Both the position numbers and the translations under genes were made by a program. 5,173 nt of DNA, from positions 1 to 5,173 of the forward strand of contig CABVBV010000147.1 in assembly GCA_902496595.1 (NCBI GenBank), given 5' to 3'. This document shows positions 1 to 5,173 of this stretch, piece by piece. Below the pieces are notes generated by a model. It searched no databases. It was not told the DNA's origin and was given only the letters and a program-made list of their open reading frames with translations. Each line of letters opens with the position of its first letter. Positions within the stretch are counted from its first letter, which is position 1. This stretch comes from an uncultured Eubacteriales bacterium. Its GTDB lineage: Bacteria; Bacillota; Clostridia; Oscillospirales; Oscillospiraceae.

Positions 1-1
1 C

Positions 2-64
2 AACCATCCGATGTCGTCTATTGTGTGGGACGGCGTTGGAAATCTTACGAAAGGGGTAAAGTAA
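2..64 (+). CDS. Tail of a possible short reading frame, open at the left edge
   Basis: This frame is open from the left edge and stops with TAA at 62-64. An internal ATG at 11 would give a 17-residue peptide beginning MSSIVWDG and ending LTKGVK; otherwise it is the C-terminus of a longer protein that starts outside the window. Its stop lies one base before the ATG of the 40-residue peptide gene at 66, and the ribosome binding site of that gene is inside this frame. That spacing is typical of translationally coupled small genes in one transcript. There is no recognisable domain. With only 21 visible codons it could be a chance open frame, so confidence is low. Confidence 0.3.
   Translation, partial: NHPMSSIVWDGVGNLTKGVK
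49..56 (+). promoter_or_regulatory. Ribosome binding site of the 40-residue peptide gene
   Basis: GAAAGGGG lies 9 nt before the ATG at 66. It is purine-rich and close to the AGGAGG consensus at a normal distance. Because an in-frame TAA at 57-59 lies between this site and the ATG, the start at 66 is the only good one. Confidence 0.6.
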
Positions 65-65
65 C

Positions 66-188
66 ATGGGTCTTATTCAGACTGGTCTTGGCATCGCTTC
101 CGATATCCTCGGCAAGTGCGGTGAGGACAAGGCGAAGGCGATCGTTGATGCGATCTCCGATGCGCTGCCGAACTGGCTCGCCATGTAA
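66..188 (+). CDS. Small 40-residue peptide, function unknown
   Basis: ATG at 66, TAA at 186-188, 40 residues. I do not recognise the family. Support for a real gene: a good GAAAGGGG ribosome binding site 9 nt upstream, an in-frame stop (57-59) that fixes the start, and a hairpin terminator 16 nt after the stop. The peptide begins MGLIQTGLGIASDILGK, has a charged centre (C18, E20, D21, K22, K24), then a second helix-like stretch AKAIVDAISDALPNWLAM. Both halves look amphipathic, with hydrophobic residues spaced 3-4 apart. There are five acidic and three basic residues, one cysteine, no signal peptide and no double-glycine leader. Size, acidity and helical character recall beta-type phenol-soluble modulins and some leaderless secreted peptides, but this is resemblance in style only. 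It could also be a small membrane-associated or regulatory peptide. It is convergent to the response regulator gene. Confidence 0.6.
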   Translation: MGLIQTGLGIASDILGKCGEDKAKAIVDAISDALPNWLAM

Positions 189-204
189 TTTGCGAACATA
201 TGAA

Positions 205-230
205 AACCCCGGAGCTTCGGCTCCGGGGTT
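205..230. terminator. Bidirectional intrinsic terminator with UUCG loop
   Basis: An 11 bp perfect stem (205-215 pairs with 220-230: two A-T pairs, then a GC-rich run) closes on a TTCG loop flanked by C and G, the very stable cUUCGg tetraloop. On the minus strand the stem runs directly into TTTT (203-206), which suits the end of the four-gene operon 30 nt after its last stop codon. On the plus strand the tail is CGGCTTTTAT, a weaker T-tract, 16 nt after the small peptide gene. It lies between two convergent genes and probably serves both. Confidence 0.85.
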
Positions 231-260
231 CGGCTTTTATAAGAAGGCGGATGCTGTTTG

Positions 261-995
261 CTATTGGATACTGTTTTGGTATTCAGAAGGGGAGACGCCC
301 ACGCTCTTTTTAAAGCTGCTGCTGAAGTGGGCGATATCCCGGTATCCTACGCGCTCTGCGACCTCGTAAACCTTTATGCGGCAATCTGAGAGCAGCTCCT
401 TGGCTTTCTCCATGCGGCAGGCGGTGAGATAGCTTGATACGGTCATGCCAGTCTCTTTTTTGAAGGTATGGCTCAGGTGGCCTTCGCTGAGTCCTAGCTG
501 CCTTGCCACCACGCCGACAGACATATCCGGGTCGTTCAGGTGCGAGGCCATGAACTGCGCCGCCTCAGCCACATAGCGGTTTTTCGAGTTCGCCATGTCG
601 GAAAGGGGAGACTGAGCCTTGACCCTGGACTTTTCAATTATCCTCGCAACGGCCGCCTCGAGTTCTCCGTCGTGGAAGGGCTTGAGCAGATAGTCTGCTG
701 CGCCTAGTTTCACCGCCGTCTGTGCGTAGGAAAAGTCGCTGTACGCCGTGAGCAGTATAAACCGCGCCTCGCAGCCTTCCTCTCGGAGCTTCCTTATCAT
801 CTCCAGGCCGTCCATACCGCGCATTCTGATGTCGGTGACGACAATATCCGGATGGCTGCTCCTGATAACCTCAACTCCCTCTGAGCCGCTTCCGGCTTCT
901 CCAACCACCTCGCAGTCCACCGAAGCCCAGTTCACCGCTGTGACGATACCACGCCGGACGAGCTCCTCGTCCTCAACGATCACGACCTTGTGCAT
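261..995 (-). CDS. YesN/HptR-type response regulator, receiver plus AraC-family DNA-binding domain
   Basis: A cytoplasmic transcription regulator of 244 residues and the output partner of the kinase encoded just upstream. The receiver domain spans about residues 2-120: acidic pair E8/D9, phospho-acceptor D55 in VVTDIRM, T83 in LLTAYSD, and K105 in LLKPF, so all switch residues are present. After a short linker the C-terminal 100 residues (about 141-240) form the double helix-turn-helix of AraC proteins: the first is around VARQLGLSEGHLSHTFKKETG, the second around VAERVGYRDIAHFSSSFKKSVG, ending with the typical GVSPSEY. The length of roughly 245 matches compact HptR-like regulators and is shorter than YesN proteins with a long middle region. 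The start at 995 is supported by AGGAGG 9 nt upstream; the gene overlaps the kinase end by 23 nt. Family assignment is firm. The target genes are unknown; transporters for a phosphorylated sugar or related solute are inferred from the neighbours. Confidence 0.93.
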   Translation of the reverse strand: MHKVVIVEDEELVRRGIVTAVNWASVDCEVVGEAGSGSEGVEVIRSSHPDIVVTDIRMRGMDGLEMIRKLREEGCEARFILLTAYSDFSYAQTAVKLGAADYLLKPFHDGELEAAVARIIEKSRVKAQSPLSDMANSKNRYVAEAAQFMASHLNDPDMSVGVVARQLGLSEGHLSHTFKKETGMTVSSYLTACRMEKAKELLSDCRIKVYEVAERVGYRDIAHFSSSFKKSVGVSPSEYQNSIQ

Positions 996-2658
996 GGTCT
1001 AAGTCCTCCTCAAATCTTGCGGGCAGAGTTATAAGCACGCAGGTACCCCGGCCCTCCGTGGGCAGGAACCGCAGTCCTCGCTCCTCTCCGTAGTGCAGCC
1101 TCAGAATTGCGTCGACGTTCCGAAGTCCCAGATGGCGGTGCTTCTCGGCGTCCTCCGGAGCTCTGAACCTCTTCAGGCTCTCGTCCGACATACCGCAGCC
1201 GTCATCCCTGACCGTTATCTCCAGCTCTTCGCCCTCCAACCGGGCGGAAACCACAATGCTGCCGCCCATGTCCGCAAAACCGTGGATGATGGAGTTCTCC
1301 ACAATCGGCTGGAGCATCAGCTTGGGCACAAGCACGTCCTGGGCCTCCTCGTCCACATCAGTCGTGAGCGTGAATTTTCCTGGGAAACGGATGCTCTGGA
1401 TCTCGACGTAGCGGTTCAAAGTCAGCAGCTCCTGCCTGAGCGTCACGAACTCATCACCCGAGATACTGCTCCTGAGTATGTCTGCGAGGTCAGCGGCGAC
1501 GGTGGCGACTTCCGGAACCTTGTTGATCTTGCCCATCCATTTGACGGTGTCCAGAGTGTTATATAGAAAATGCGGGTTCAGCTGGGCCTGCATCATGCGT
1601 ATCTGCGCGTCGCTGAGCTCCTGGCGTCTCCTGACGGACTCGTCCAGATGTGCGCGGAGGCGCTCTACCATCCGGTTGAATCGGCCTGCGAGCTGGCCCA
1701 TCTCGTCCGTGGAGCGCACCTCTAGCCTGGTGTCGAGCTTGCCCTCCTCAACAGCGCCCATGGCTGTGTTAAGTTCCCGGACAGGTTCAAATAGCTGACG
1801 GCTTATGAGCATGGACACCAGGGCGCATAGCGCGAGGCAAATGAGAATGGTCACGGCCGCGACGATGTACAGCAGCCTCATCACCCAGTCCGCCACCGGC
1901 TCCGGCTGCACATAGATCAGCGTGAACCCCGATTTCTCGCTCTTTTGAACATAGAATCCGCTGCCGCTGCCTTCTGATAGGTTCTGGCCAGAGAGCAGCC
2001 TGTCCCGGAGCAGAGGGACAAGGCCCTCATCCCCGGAGTTTCTGGTTCGGTAGACGCAATCCCAGTACGGGTCGAGCAGGAGCAGTCCACCGGTGCCTAC
2101 GTAATTTGAGAAGAGCTCTTCCAGTTGTTCCGAACTGAGGCTCATCACAGCATAACCCAGCGGCCCGGAGCTGCCTTCAAGGGCTCTGGCGCCCAGCAGG
2201 GAGCCGTCGCTCCCGACAAATACGGCTTCATCAGCTCCGGCAGCAGCGTTCAGCAGGCCCCAGTGCGTACCCATCGTCCCTGCGCTGCCGGTTCCGGTGG
2301 TGAATAGAAGCTCGCCTCCGGCGGAGTACAGCGCAAAATCTGCGCGGCCCCTCAGCCCGCTCGAGAGCGTGTATAGCGCATCATAGACGCTCTGAGAAGC
2401 TGAAGCACCCGGCTGCCTGAGCTCGGAGCTTATAAGCCCATCTTCAATAAGTTCGTCAAGTATCATGACTCCCTCGGAGAGCACGGAGTCAAGCGAAAAC
2501 ACGGCTCCGTCGAGCTCTGCCTCCGCCGCGTCACGTGCGTTCCCCGCCAGCGTCACGCGGAAGATGTTCAGCATGAGCAGGGTGCAAATGAGCAGAGGCA
2601 CCACGCCGATAAGCAGAAAGGAGAGCAGCAGCTTGTACCTGAAGGAGAGGTTTTTCAT
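973..2658 (-). CDS. YesM/HptS-type membrane sensor histidine kinase (HAMP, His_kinase, HATPase)
   Basis: A sensor kinase of 561 residues in the cytoplasmic membrane that should autophosphorylate and pass the phosphate to D55 of the downstream regulator. Order: first membrane helix about 9-31, extracytoplasmic sensing region about 32-258 (Cache-like in length and position), second membrane helix about 260-285, HAMP about 286-340 ending in the usual DEMGQLAGRFNRM, coiled linker, then the His_kinase motif QAQLNPHFLYNTLD with H363 as the phosphorylated histidine. The ATPase domain shows the N box PIVENSIIHG (N455), DDGCGM (485-490) and GLRNV (511-515). The last box reads HRHLGLRNVDAILRLHYG, lacking the first glycine of the common GxGLxNV form; this seems a subfamily variant rather than damage. 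The ATG at 2658 overlaps the stop of the binding-protein gene (ATGA) and follows a G-rich site (GGGGGTGG). The direct link to a binding protein suggests signal input through the extracytoplasmic region, as in HptS. The type is certain; the ligand is inferred. Confidence 0.93.
   Translation of the reverse strand: MKNLSFRYKLLLSFLLIGVVPLLICTLLMLNIFRVTLAGNARDAAEAELDGAVFSLDSVLSEGVMILDELIEDGLISSELRQPGASASQSVYDALYTLSSGLRGRADFALYSAGGELLFTTGTGSAGTMGTHWGLLNAAAGADEAVFVGSDGSLLGARALEGSSGPLGYAVMSLSSEQLEELFSNYVGTGGLLLLDPYWDCVYRTRNSGDEGLVPLLRDRLLSGQNLSEGSGSGFYVQKSEKSGFTLIYVQPEPVADWVMRLLYIVAAVTILICLALCALVSMLISRQLFEPVRELNTAMGAVEEGKLDTRLEVRSTDEMGQLAGRFNRMVERLRAHLDESVRRRQELSDAQIRMMQAQLNPHFLYNTLDTVKWMGKINKVPEVATVAADLADILRSSISGDEFVTLRQELLTLNRYVEIQSIRFPGKFTLTTDVDEEAQDVLVPKLMLQPIVENSIIHGFADMGGSIVVSARLEGEELEITVRDDGCGMSDESLKRFRAPEDAEKHRHLGLRNVDAILRLHYGEERGLRFLPTEGRGTCVLITLPARFEEDLDHAQGRDR
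1005..1010 (-). promoter_or_regulatory. Ribosome binding site of the response regulator
   Basis: A perfect AGGAGG on the minus strand, 9 nt before the ATG at 995 and inside the end of the kinase coding region. It fixes the regulator start and allows independent reinitiation in addition to coupling through the 23 nt overlap. Confidence 0.8.
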
Positions 2659-3662
2659 CCGCCGACCACCCCCGTGAGCTCAGACCAGCGCCGGATAAAC
2701 TCTTCCTTGATAGAGCCCGCCCAGTGTACATCATAATCAATGATGCCCAGTTCCGCCTCGGAGGGCAGGTCTTCTGGCGCGTGTACGTCGGTGCGGACAC
2801 TACGGCGGCTGAGGTCTGAGACAAGCAGCTCCTGTACATCGCGGCTGAGAATAAAATCCAGAAAGGCCCTGGCGTTTTCAGGGTGCTCAGCGCCTTTTAT
2901 CAGCGCACAACCGTCGGGCACGGCGCTGGTGCCCTCTTCAGGGTAAACTATGCCCACCTCTGGCGAGCGCCATTTCAGCGCCGTCTCTTCGAGCGTCACG
3001 CCTATGTACCGGCTCCCGCTCCTGACGCTCTCGACAACGTCGCCGGAATCGGAGAGAGCTCCGCCGTCGAGGTTTGCGACCAGCCTTGCGAGTATCTCCC
3101 AGTCGTCTCCCTCAATGCAGGAAAACAGAGTAAGCGCCGCAGTGTAGCTCGAGCCGGAAACGGTGGGGTCGGTGAAGGCAATGCGTCCTTTCCACTTGGG
3201 GTCAAGCAGGTCTGACCAACCCCTGACTTCGTCCTCCGAGACGAGCCTGGTGTTGTAAACAAGAACGAGCGGCAGGCTGGAGAACGGCGTCCACAGCTTG
3301 TCCTTGGAAAGACCGACGTCGCGAAGGCGCTCTGAGTCCTGCGGCTCGCAGGGCTCGAAACAGTCCTCGTAAGCGGCCAGGCTCTCGACGCCCCCTCCGA
3401 ACATGAGGTCGCAGGCAGGCGCCTCGGCCTCCATGGCGATGCGCTCGAGCAGCTCGTTGCTGCCGCCGGTGACGACCTCGACCCAGATGCCCGTCCTCTG
3501 CTGAAATTCTTTGATAATGGGGCCGTAGACCTCTTCCTTGTGCGAGGTGTAGATTACCAGCCTGTCTGCCTCATCGGGGGCAAAAGCTGAGACGTCGCCC
3601 GCGTCTCCGCAGCCGGAGAGGAGCAGTGCAAATAAAAGCGCGATACAGAAGGCCCGCTTCAT
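2655..3662 (-). CDS. Lipoprotein solute-binding protein, AfuA/HptA-like (family 1 / SBP_bac_6 type)
   Basis: A secreted, lipid-anchored binding protein of 335 residues. The signal peptide is residues 1-17, with lipobox LLSGC and the acylated C18. The mature part starts the family fold at about 34 with RLVIYTSHKEEVYGPIIKEF, followed by the ligand-site type loop TGGSNELLERI (65-75), VYNTRLV (135-141), the segment LLDPKWKGRIAFTDPTVSGS (152-171), and a PENARAFLDFILS helix (261-273). This pattern is that of the group labelled Fe(3+)-type binding proteins. However, the adjacent tyrosine pair that holds ferric iron in FbpA-like proteins is not seen, and relatives such as AfuA and HptA bind hexose phosphates. 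The gene overlaps the phosphatase stop by 1 nt (TGATG) and the kinase start by 4 nt (ATGA), and a GGGTGAG ribosome site lies 5 nt upstream. No permease gene is in the operon, so it is probably the ligand-sensing partner of the kinase. The actual ligand is not readable from sequence. Confidence 0.88.
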   Translation of the reverse strand: MKRAFCIALLFALLLSGCGDAGDVSAFAPDEADRLVIYTSHKEEVYGPIIKEFQQRTGIWVEVVTGGSNELLERIAMEAEAPACDLMFGGGVESLAAYEDCFEPCEPQDSERLRDVGLSKDKLWTPFSSLPLVLVYNTRLVSEDEVRGWSDLLDPKWKGRIAFTDPTVSGSSYTAALTLFSCIEGDDWEILARLVANLDGGALSDSGDVVESVRSGSRYIGVTLEETALKWRSPEVGIVYPEEGTSAVPDGCALIKGAEHPENARAFLDFILSRDVQELLVSDLSRRSVRTDVHAPEDLPSEAELGIIDYDVHWAGSIKEEFIRRWSELTGVVGG

Positions 3663-4456
3663 CAGAGCTCACCCGTTTCCAGAAAGCGCTCCAGCACCTT
3701 TTCAACGTTCTCGCATTGCAGCTCGAACTGTGAGCGCAGATTTGGGTCGGACGTGGACATGATGTACCCCCGCCCGGCGAGCTTCAACATAGGCGCATCG
3801 TTCCAGTTGTCGCCGAAGGCCGCTGTTTCTGAAAGCGAGACTCCCAGAGCTGAGCATAGGGTCTCGAGTCCGAGAGCCTTGTCGGCGAGGTTGAAGTCGA
3901 CCCAGTCCGGCCCGGCGGAGGCGACGCTGAGCGTTCCACCCCATTTGGGAGAGAGCGCGTGACGGCAGGGCGATGTGCCCTCAGGTGTGTAGGCGGCGAG
4001 CTTGATGATGTCCTCCGGTACATCCTCCGGCTTGTTTATCAGCGCGACGTTGTTGCCCTTGCTCTCGTGCATGAAGCTCTCGAACCAGGGGTCGCCGGCG
4101 AGGATGTAGCTGGTGTTCGCGCCGGAAATCAGGAGCCTGGTACCGGGCAGGGACAAGATGTCATAAGAGAGCTCAATGGCCTTTGCGCGATCGATAACGG
4201 TCTTGCCGAGCACCTCCGCCTCAAGTTCCGGGCCCGGGCCATAGACAATGGAGCCGTTCTCGCAGATGTAAGCAAGATCGTCGCAGACGGGTCGGAAAAG
4301 TGCGCGCAGCGAATGGAACTGCCGCCCGGAGGCCGGGCAGAAAGTGACCCCGTTGCTGCGCAGGTTGCGGATGAGGTCAAAGAGCTCCGGGTCAAGCCCC
4401 GGCTGGCCATATGGCAAAAGCGTACCGTCAATGTCGCTGACAATAAGTCGAATCAT
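3662..4456 (-). CDS. Cof-type HAD family phosphatase (subclass IIB)
   Basis: A cytoplasmic HAD hydrolase of 264 residues, the usual size for Cof/YbiV-type phosphatases that remove phosphate from sugar phosphates and similar metabolites. Motif I is SDIDGTLL with nucleophile D8 and acid/base D10. Motif II is ASGR with S43. The motif III lysine is probably K193 in LADKALGLETL, where the family more often has KG. Motif IV is GDNWNDAPML with D216 and D220 for magnesium. The IIB cap lies between motifs II and III. The start at 4456 is chosen because MIRLIVSDIDGT is the standard beginning and GGTGAG stands 4 nt upstream; the longer form from 4552 would begin inside the preceding terminator hairpin. 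It is the first gene of the four-gene operon and its stop overlaps the binding-protein start (TGATG). Co-expression with an HptA-like sensor suggests a phosphorylated substrate linked to the sensed solute; this is inference. Confidence 0.9.
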   Translation of the reverse strand: MIRLIVSDIDGTLLPYGQPGLDPELFDLIRNLRSNGVTFCPASGRQFHSLRALFRPVCDDLAYICENGSIVYGPGPELEAEVLGKTVIDRAKAIELSYDILSLPGTRLLISGANTSYILAGDPWFESFMHESKGNNVALINKPEDVPEDIIKLAAYTPEGTSPCRHALSPKWGGTLSVASAGPDWVDFNLADKALGLETLCSALGVSLSETAAFGDNWNDAPMLKLAGRGYIMSTSDPNLRSQFELQCENVEKVLERFLETGEL

Positions 4457-4461
4457 ATCGC

Positions 4462-4467
4462 TCACCT
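4462..4467 (-). promoter_or_regulatory. Ribosome binding site deciding the start of the HAD phosphatase
   Basis: The minus strand reads AGGTGAGCGAT before the ATG at 4456. AGGTGA is placed 5 nt from the start codon. It supports this start over the upstream in-frame ATG at 4552. Confidence 0.65.
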
Positions 4468-4477
4468 GTGAATCAGT

Positions 4478-4506
4478 AATATATAGTCGGTATTCCACCC
4501 TGCGGC
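4478..4506 (-). promoter_or_regulatory. Possible promoter of the four-gene operon
   Basis: On the minus strand TATATT (4478-4483) is a fair -10 element within an AT-rich patch in otherwise GC-rich DNA. It would start transcription near 4471, about 15 nt before the phosphatase ATG and just upstream of its ribosome site. The hexamer 17 nt further upstream, GCCGCA (4501-4506), is a poor -35. A promoter is expected here because a terminator lies directly upstream. A weak -35 would fit an activator-dependent promoter, but this rests only on motif reading. Confidence 0.4.
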
Positions 4507-4523
4507 TGCACCCACACTCACAC

Positions 4524-4553
4524 AAAAATGCGGGGGCGAAAAGCCCCCGCATT
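4524..4553 (-). terminator. Intrinsic terminator of the ABC ATPase gene
   Basis: A perfect 11 bp stem (4527-4537 with 4543-4553) rich in G and C, with a 5 nt loop, followed on the minus strand by a run of T (4524-4528). It starts 13 nt after the TAG of the ATPase gene and separates it from the phosphatase operon. On the plus strand the loop-side T-run is short, so it is mainly a minus-strand terminator. Confidence 0.9.
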
Positions 4554-4565
4554 GGTTCGCGGTCA

Positions 4566-5173
4566 CTACTTCAGCTCCACGGAGCCGAGAGATATCAGCC
4601 TTCCGTTCCTACGGCTGAATAATACCACACCGCGCCCGTCGAAGTCCAGACGCACTTTCTCGCCTATCTTATACAGCACGCCGCCGAAGACCACGCCGGT
4701 CAGCAGATAGTCGCCGACCTTTATCCTCACGGTGGTCTCCATGCCCGTCGGCATGGCACTGTATATTTCGCCCTCGACGGCGCCCGTGTCGGACACCTTG
4801 ATGAACTCCGGCCTCACGCCGACGATGAAGTCCGCGTCCGTCGGCGATTCCTCGTCGCCGAAGTCGTCCTCCTCGTTCACCATCGGGATGTGGCAGCGGA
4901 AGACCGTGTCCTTGTTCGCCTTCTCGACGTGCTTCTTGTCCTTGGCGAGCTCGGCCTCGCGGGCGCGCTTGGCCTCGTCCTTGGCATCCTCGTCACGGAA
5001 CCACTTTGCCAGGTCAAGCTTCTCATTCGGCGTGAAAGTTGCGGAGACGCCGCCCAGCATATCCAGCGCCACGCTGCCGTCCGGCTTCTGCTTGCCCGTG
5101 GCCTCTATGAAGTTGATGGCCGGGTTGCCCACGAAGTCCGCGACGAACAGGCTGTTCGGGCGGTTGTAGACGT
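4566..5173 (-). CDS. MalK/UgpC/MsmX-type sugar ABC transporter ATPase, C-terminal part (5' end cut by window)
   Basis: The last 201 residues of a cytoplasmic ATP-binding subunit of a carbohydrate ABC importer; the nucleotide-binding domain with the Walker and signature motifs lies beyond the right edge. The visible part opens with VYNRPNSLFVADFVGNPAINF, the classic junction that follows the ATPase domain in MalK/UgpC/MsmX. The regulatory TOBE region follows, with FIVGVRPEFIKV (the GxRPE motif) and SAMPTGMETTVRIKVGDYLL, ending in SLGSVELK. Typical MsmX proteins have roughly 140 residues after the junction, so this one is about 60 longer. The excess is a highly charged segment about 55-115 residues into the fragment, with a run of K, E, D and A (EDAKDEAKRAREAELAKDKK) that looks like a coiled or solvent-exposed helix. 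Such ATPases often serve several sugar importers. It ends at its own terminator, so it is not part of the phosphatase operon. The family call is firm; the substrate is unknown. Confidence 0.9.
   Translation of the reverse strand, partial: VYNRPNSLFVADFVGNPAINFIEATGKQKPDGSVALDMLGGVSATFTPNEKLDLAKWFRDEDAKDEAKRAREAELAKDKKHVEKANKDTVFRCHIPMVNEEDDFGDEESPTDADFIVGVRPEFIKVSDTGAVEGEIYSAMPTGMETTVRIKVGDYLLTGVVFGGVLYKIGEKVRLDFDGRGVVLFSRRNGRLISLGSVELK

Noticed and set aside
1..65. A promoter for the small peptide gene (TTGTGT at 21-26)
   Set aside because: There is no acceptable -10 at the right distance (CTTACG), so the promoter is more likely left of the window.
25..369. Plus-strand frame of 114 codons beginning with GTG at 25
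   Set aside because: It crosses the terminator and runs antisense into the response regulator; the frame with a ribosome site is the 40-residue one at 66.
1093..1566. Plus-strand frame of 157 codons opposite the kinase gene
   Set aside because: It is antisense to the conserved kinase catalytic region, whose motifs prove the minus strand is coding.
2531..2839. Minus-strand frame of 102 codons across the binding protein/kinase junction
   Set aside because: It is out of frame with two well-supported overlapping genes and has no domain.
3959..4471. Plus-strand frame of 170 codons opposite the HAD gene
   Set aside because: No known domain and no convincing start signal; it mirrors the codon pattern of a real GC-rich gene on the other strand.
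4457..4552. N-terminal extension of the HAD phosphatase from ATG 4552
   Set aside because: The ATG lies in the stem of the upstream terminator, the extra 32 residues are unlike the family, and a ribosome site precedes the ATG at 4456.
4732..5169. Plus-strand frame of 145 codons, serine-rich
   Set aside because: It is antisense to the ABC ATPase fragment; the serine-rich composition is what the reverse strand of such coding DNA gives.
1..5173. CRISPR arrays, tRNA or rRNA genes, insertion sequences
   Set aside because: I saw no regularly spaced repeats, cloverleaf sequences, transposase motifs or terminal inverted repeats.

Overview
The window reads as chromosomal DNA of a fairly GC-rich bacterium. 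The most likely source is a member of the Bacillota/Clostridia: the genes have AGGAGG- or GGTGAG-type ribosome binding sites, the two-component pair is of the YesM/YesN type, the phosphatase is a Cof-type HAD, and the ABC ATPase is of the MsmX/UgpC type. The genus cannot be fixed from sequence alone; Synergistota or another Gram-positive-like lineage is possible.

Layout from right to left, which is the direction of transcription for the large genes. (1) 4566-5173, minus: the C-terminal 201 residues of a MalK/UgpC/MsmX-type sugar ABC transporter ATPase, cut by the window edge and closed by a strong intrinsic terminator at 4524-4553. (2) About 70 bp of intergenic DNA with a plausible minus-strand promoter. 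(3) 261-4456, minus: a compact four-gene operon with no gaps. It encodes a Cof-type HAD phosphatase, a lipoprotein solute-binding protein, a YesM-type membrane histidine kinase and a YesN-type response regulator with an AraC DNA-binding domain. The junctions are TGATG (1 nt overlap), ATGA (4 nt overlap) and a 23 nt overlap. (4) 205-230: a hairpin with a UUCG loop that can end transcription from both sides. (5) 66-188, plus: a small gene for a 40-residue peptide convergent to the operon, preceded by the tail of another short reading frame ending at 64.

The central operon looks like a three-component sensing system of the HptA-HptS-HptR kind (binding protein, kinase, regulator; known in Staphylococcus aureus for hexose phosphates). 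The lipoprotein would bind an anionic or phosphorylated solute outside the cell and report it to the kinase, which would phosphorylate the AraC-type regulator. A HAD phosphatase as first gene fits a phosphorylated sugar or polyol as the theme. No permease is encoded in the operon, so the binding protein may be a sensor rather than part of a transporter, and the regulated transporter lies outside the window. The ligand and targets are inference. The least explained element is the small peptide gene (and its possible upstream partner) at the left edge.
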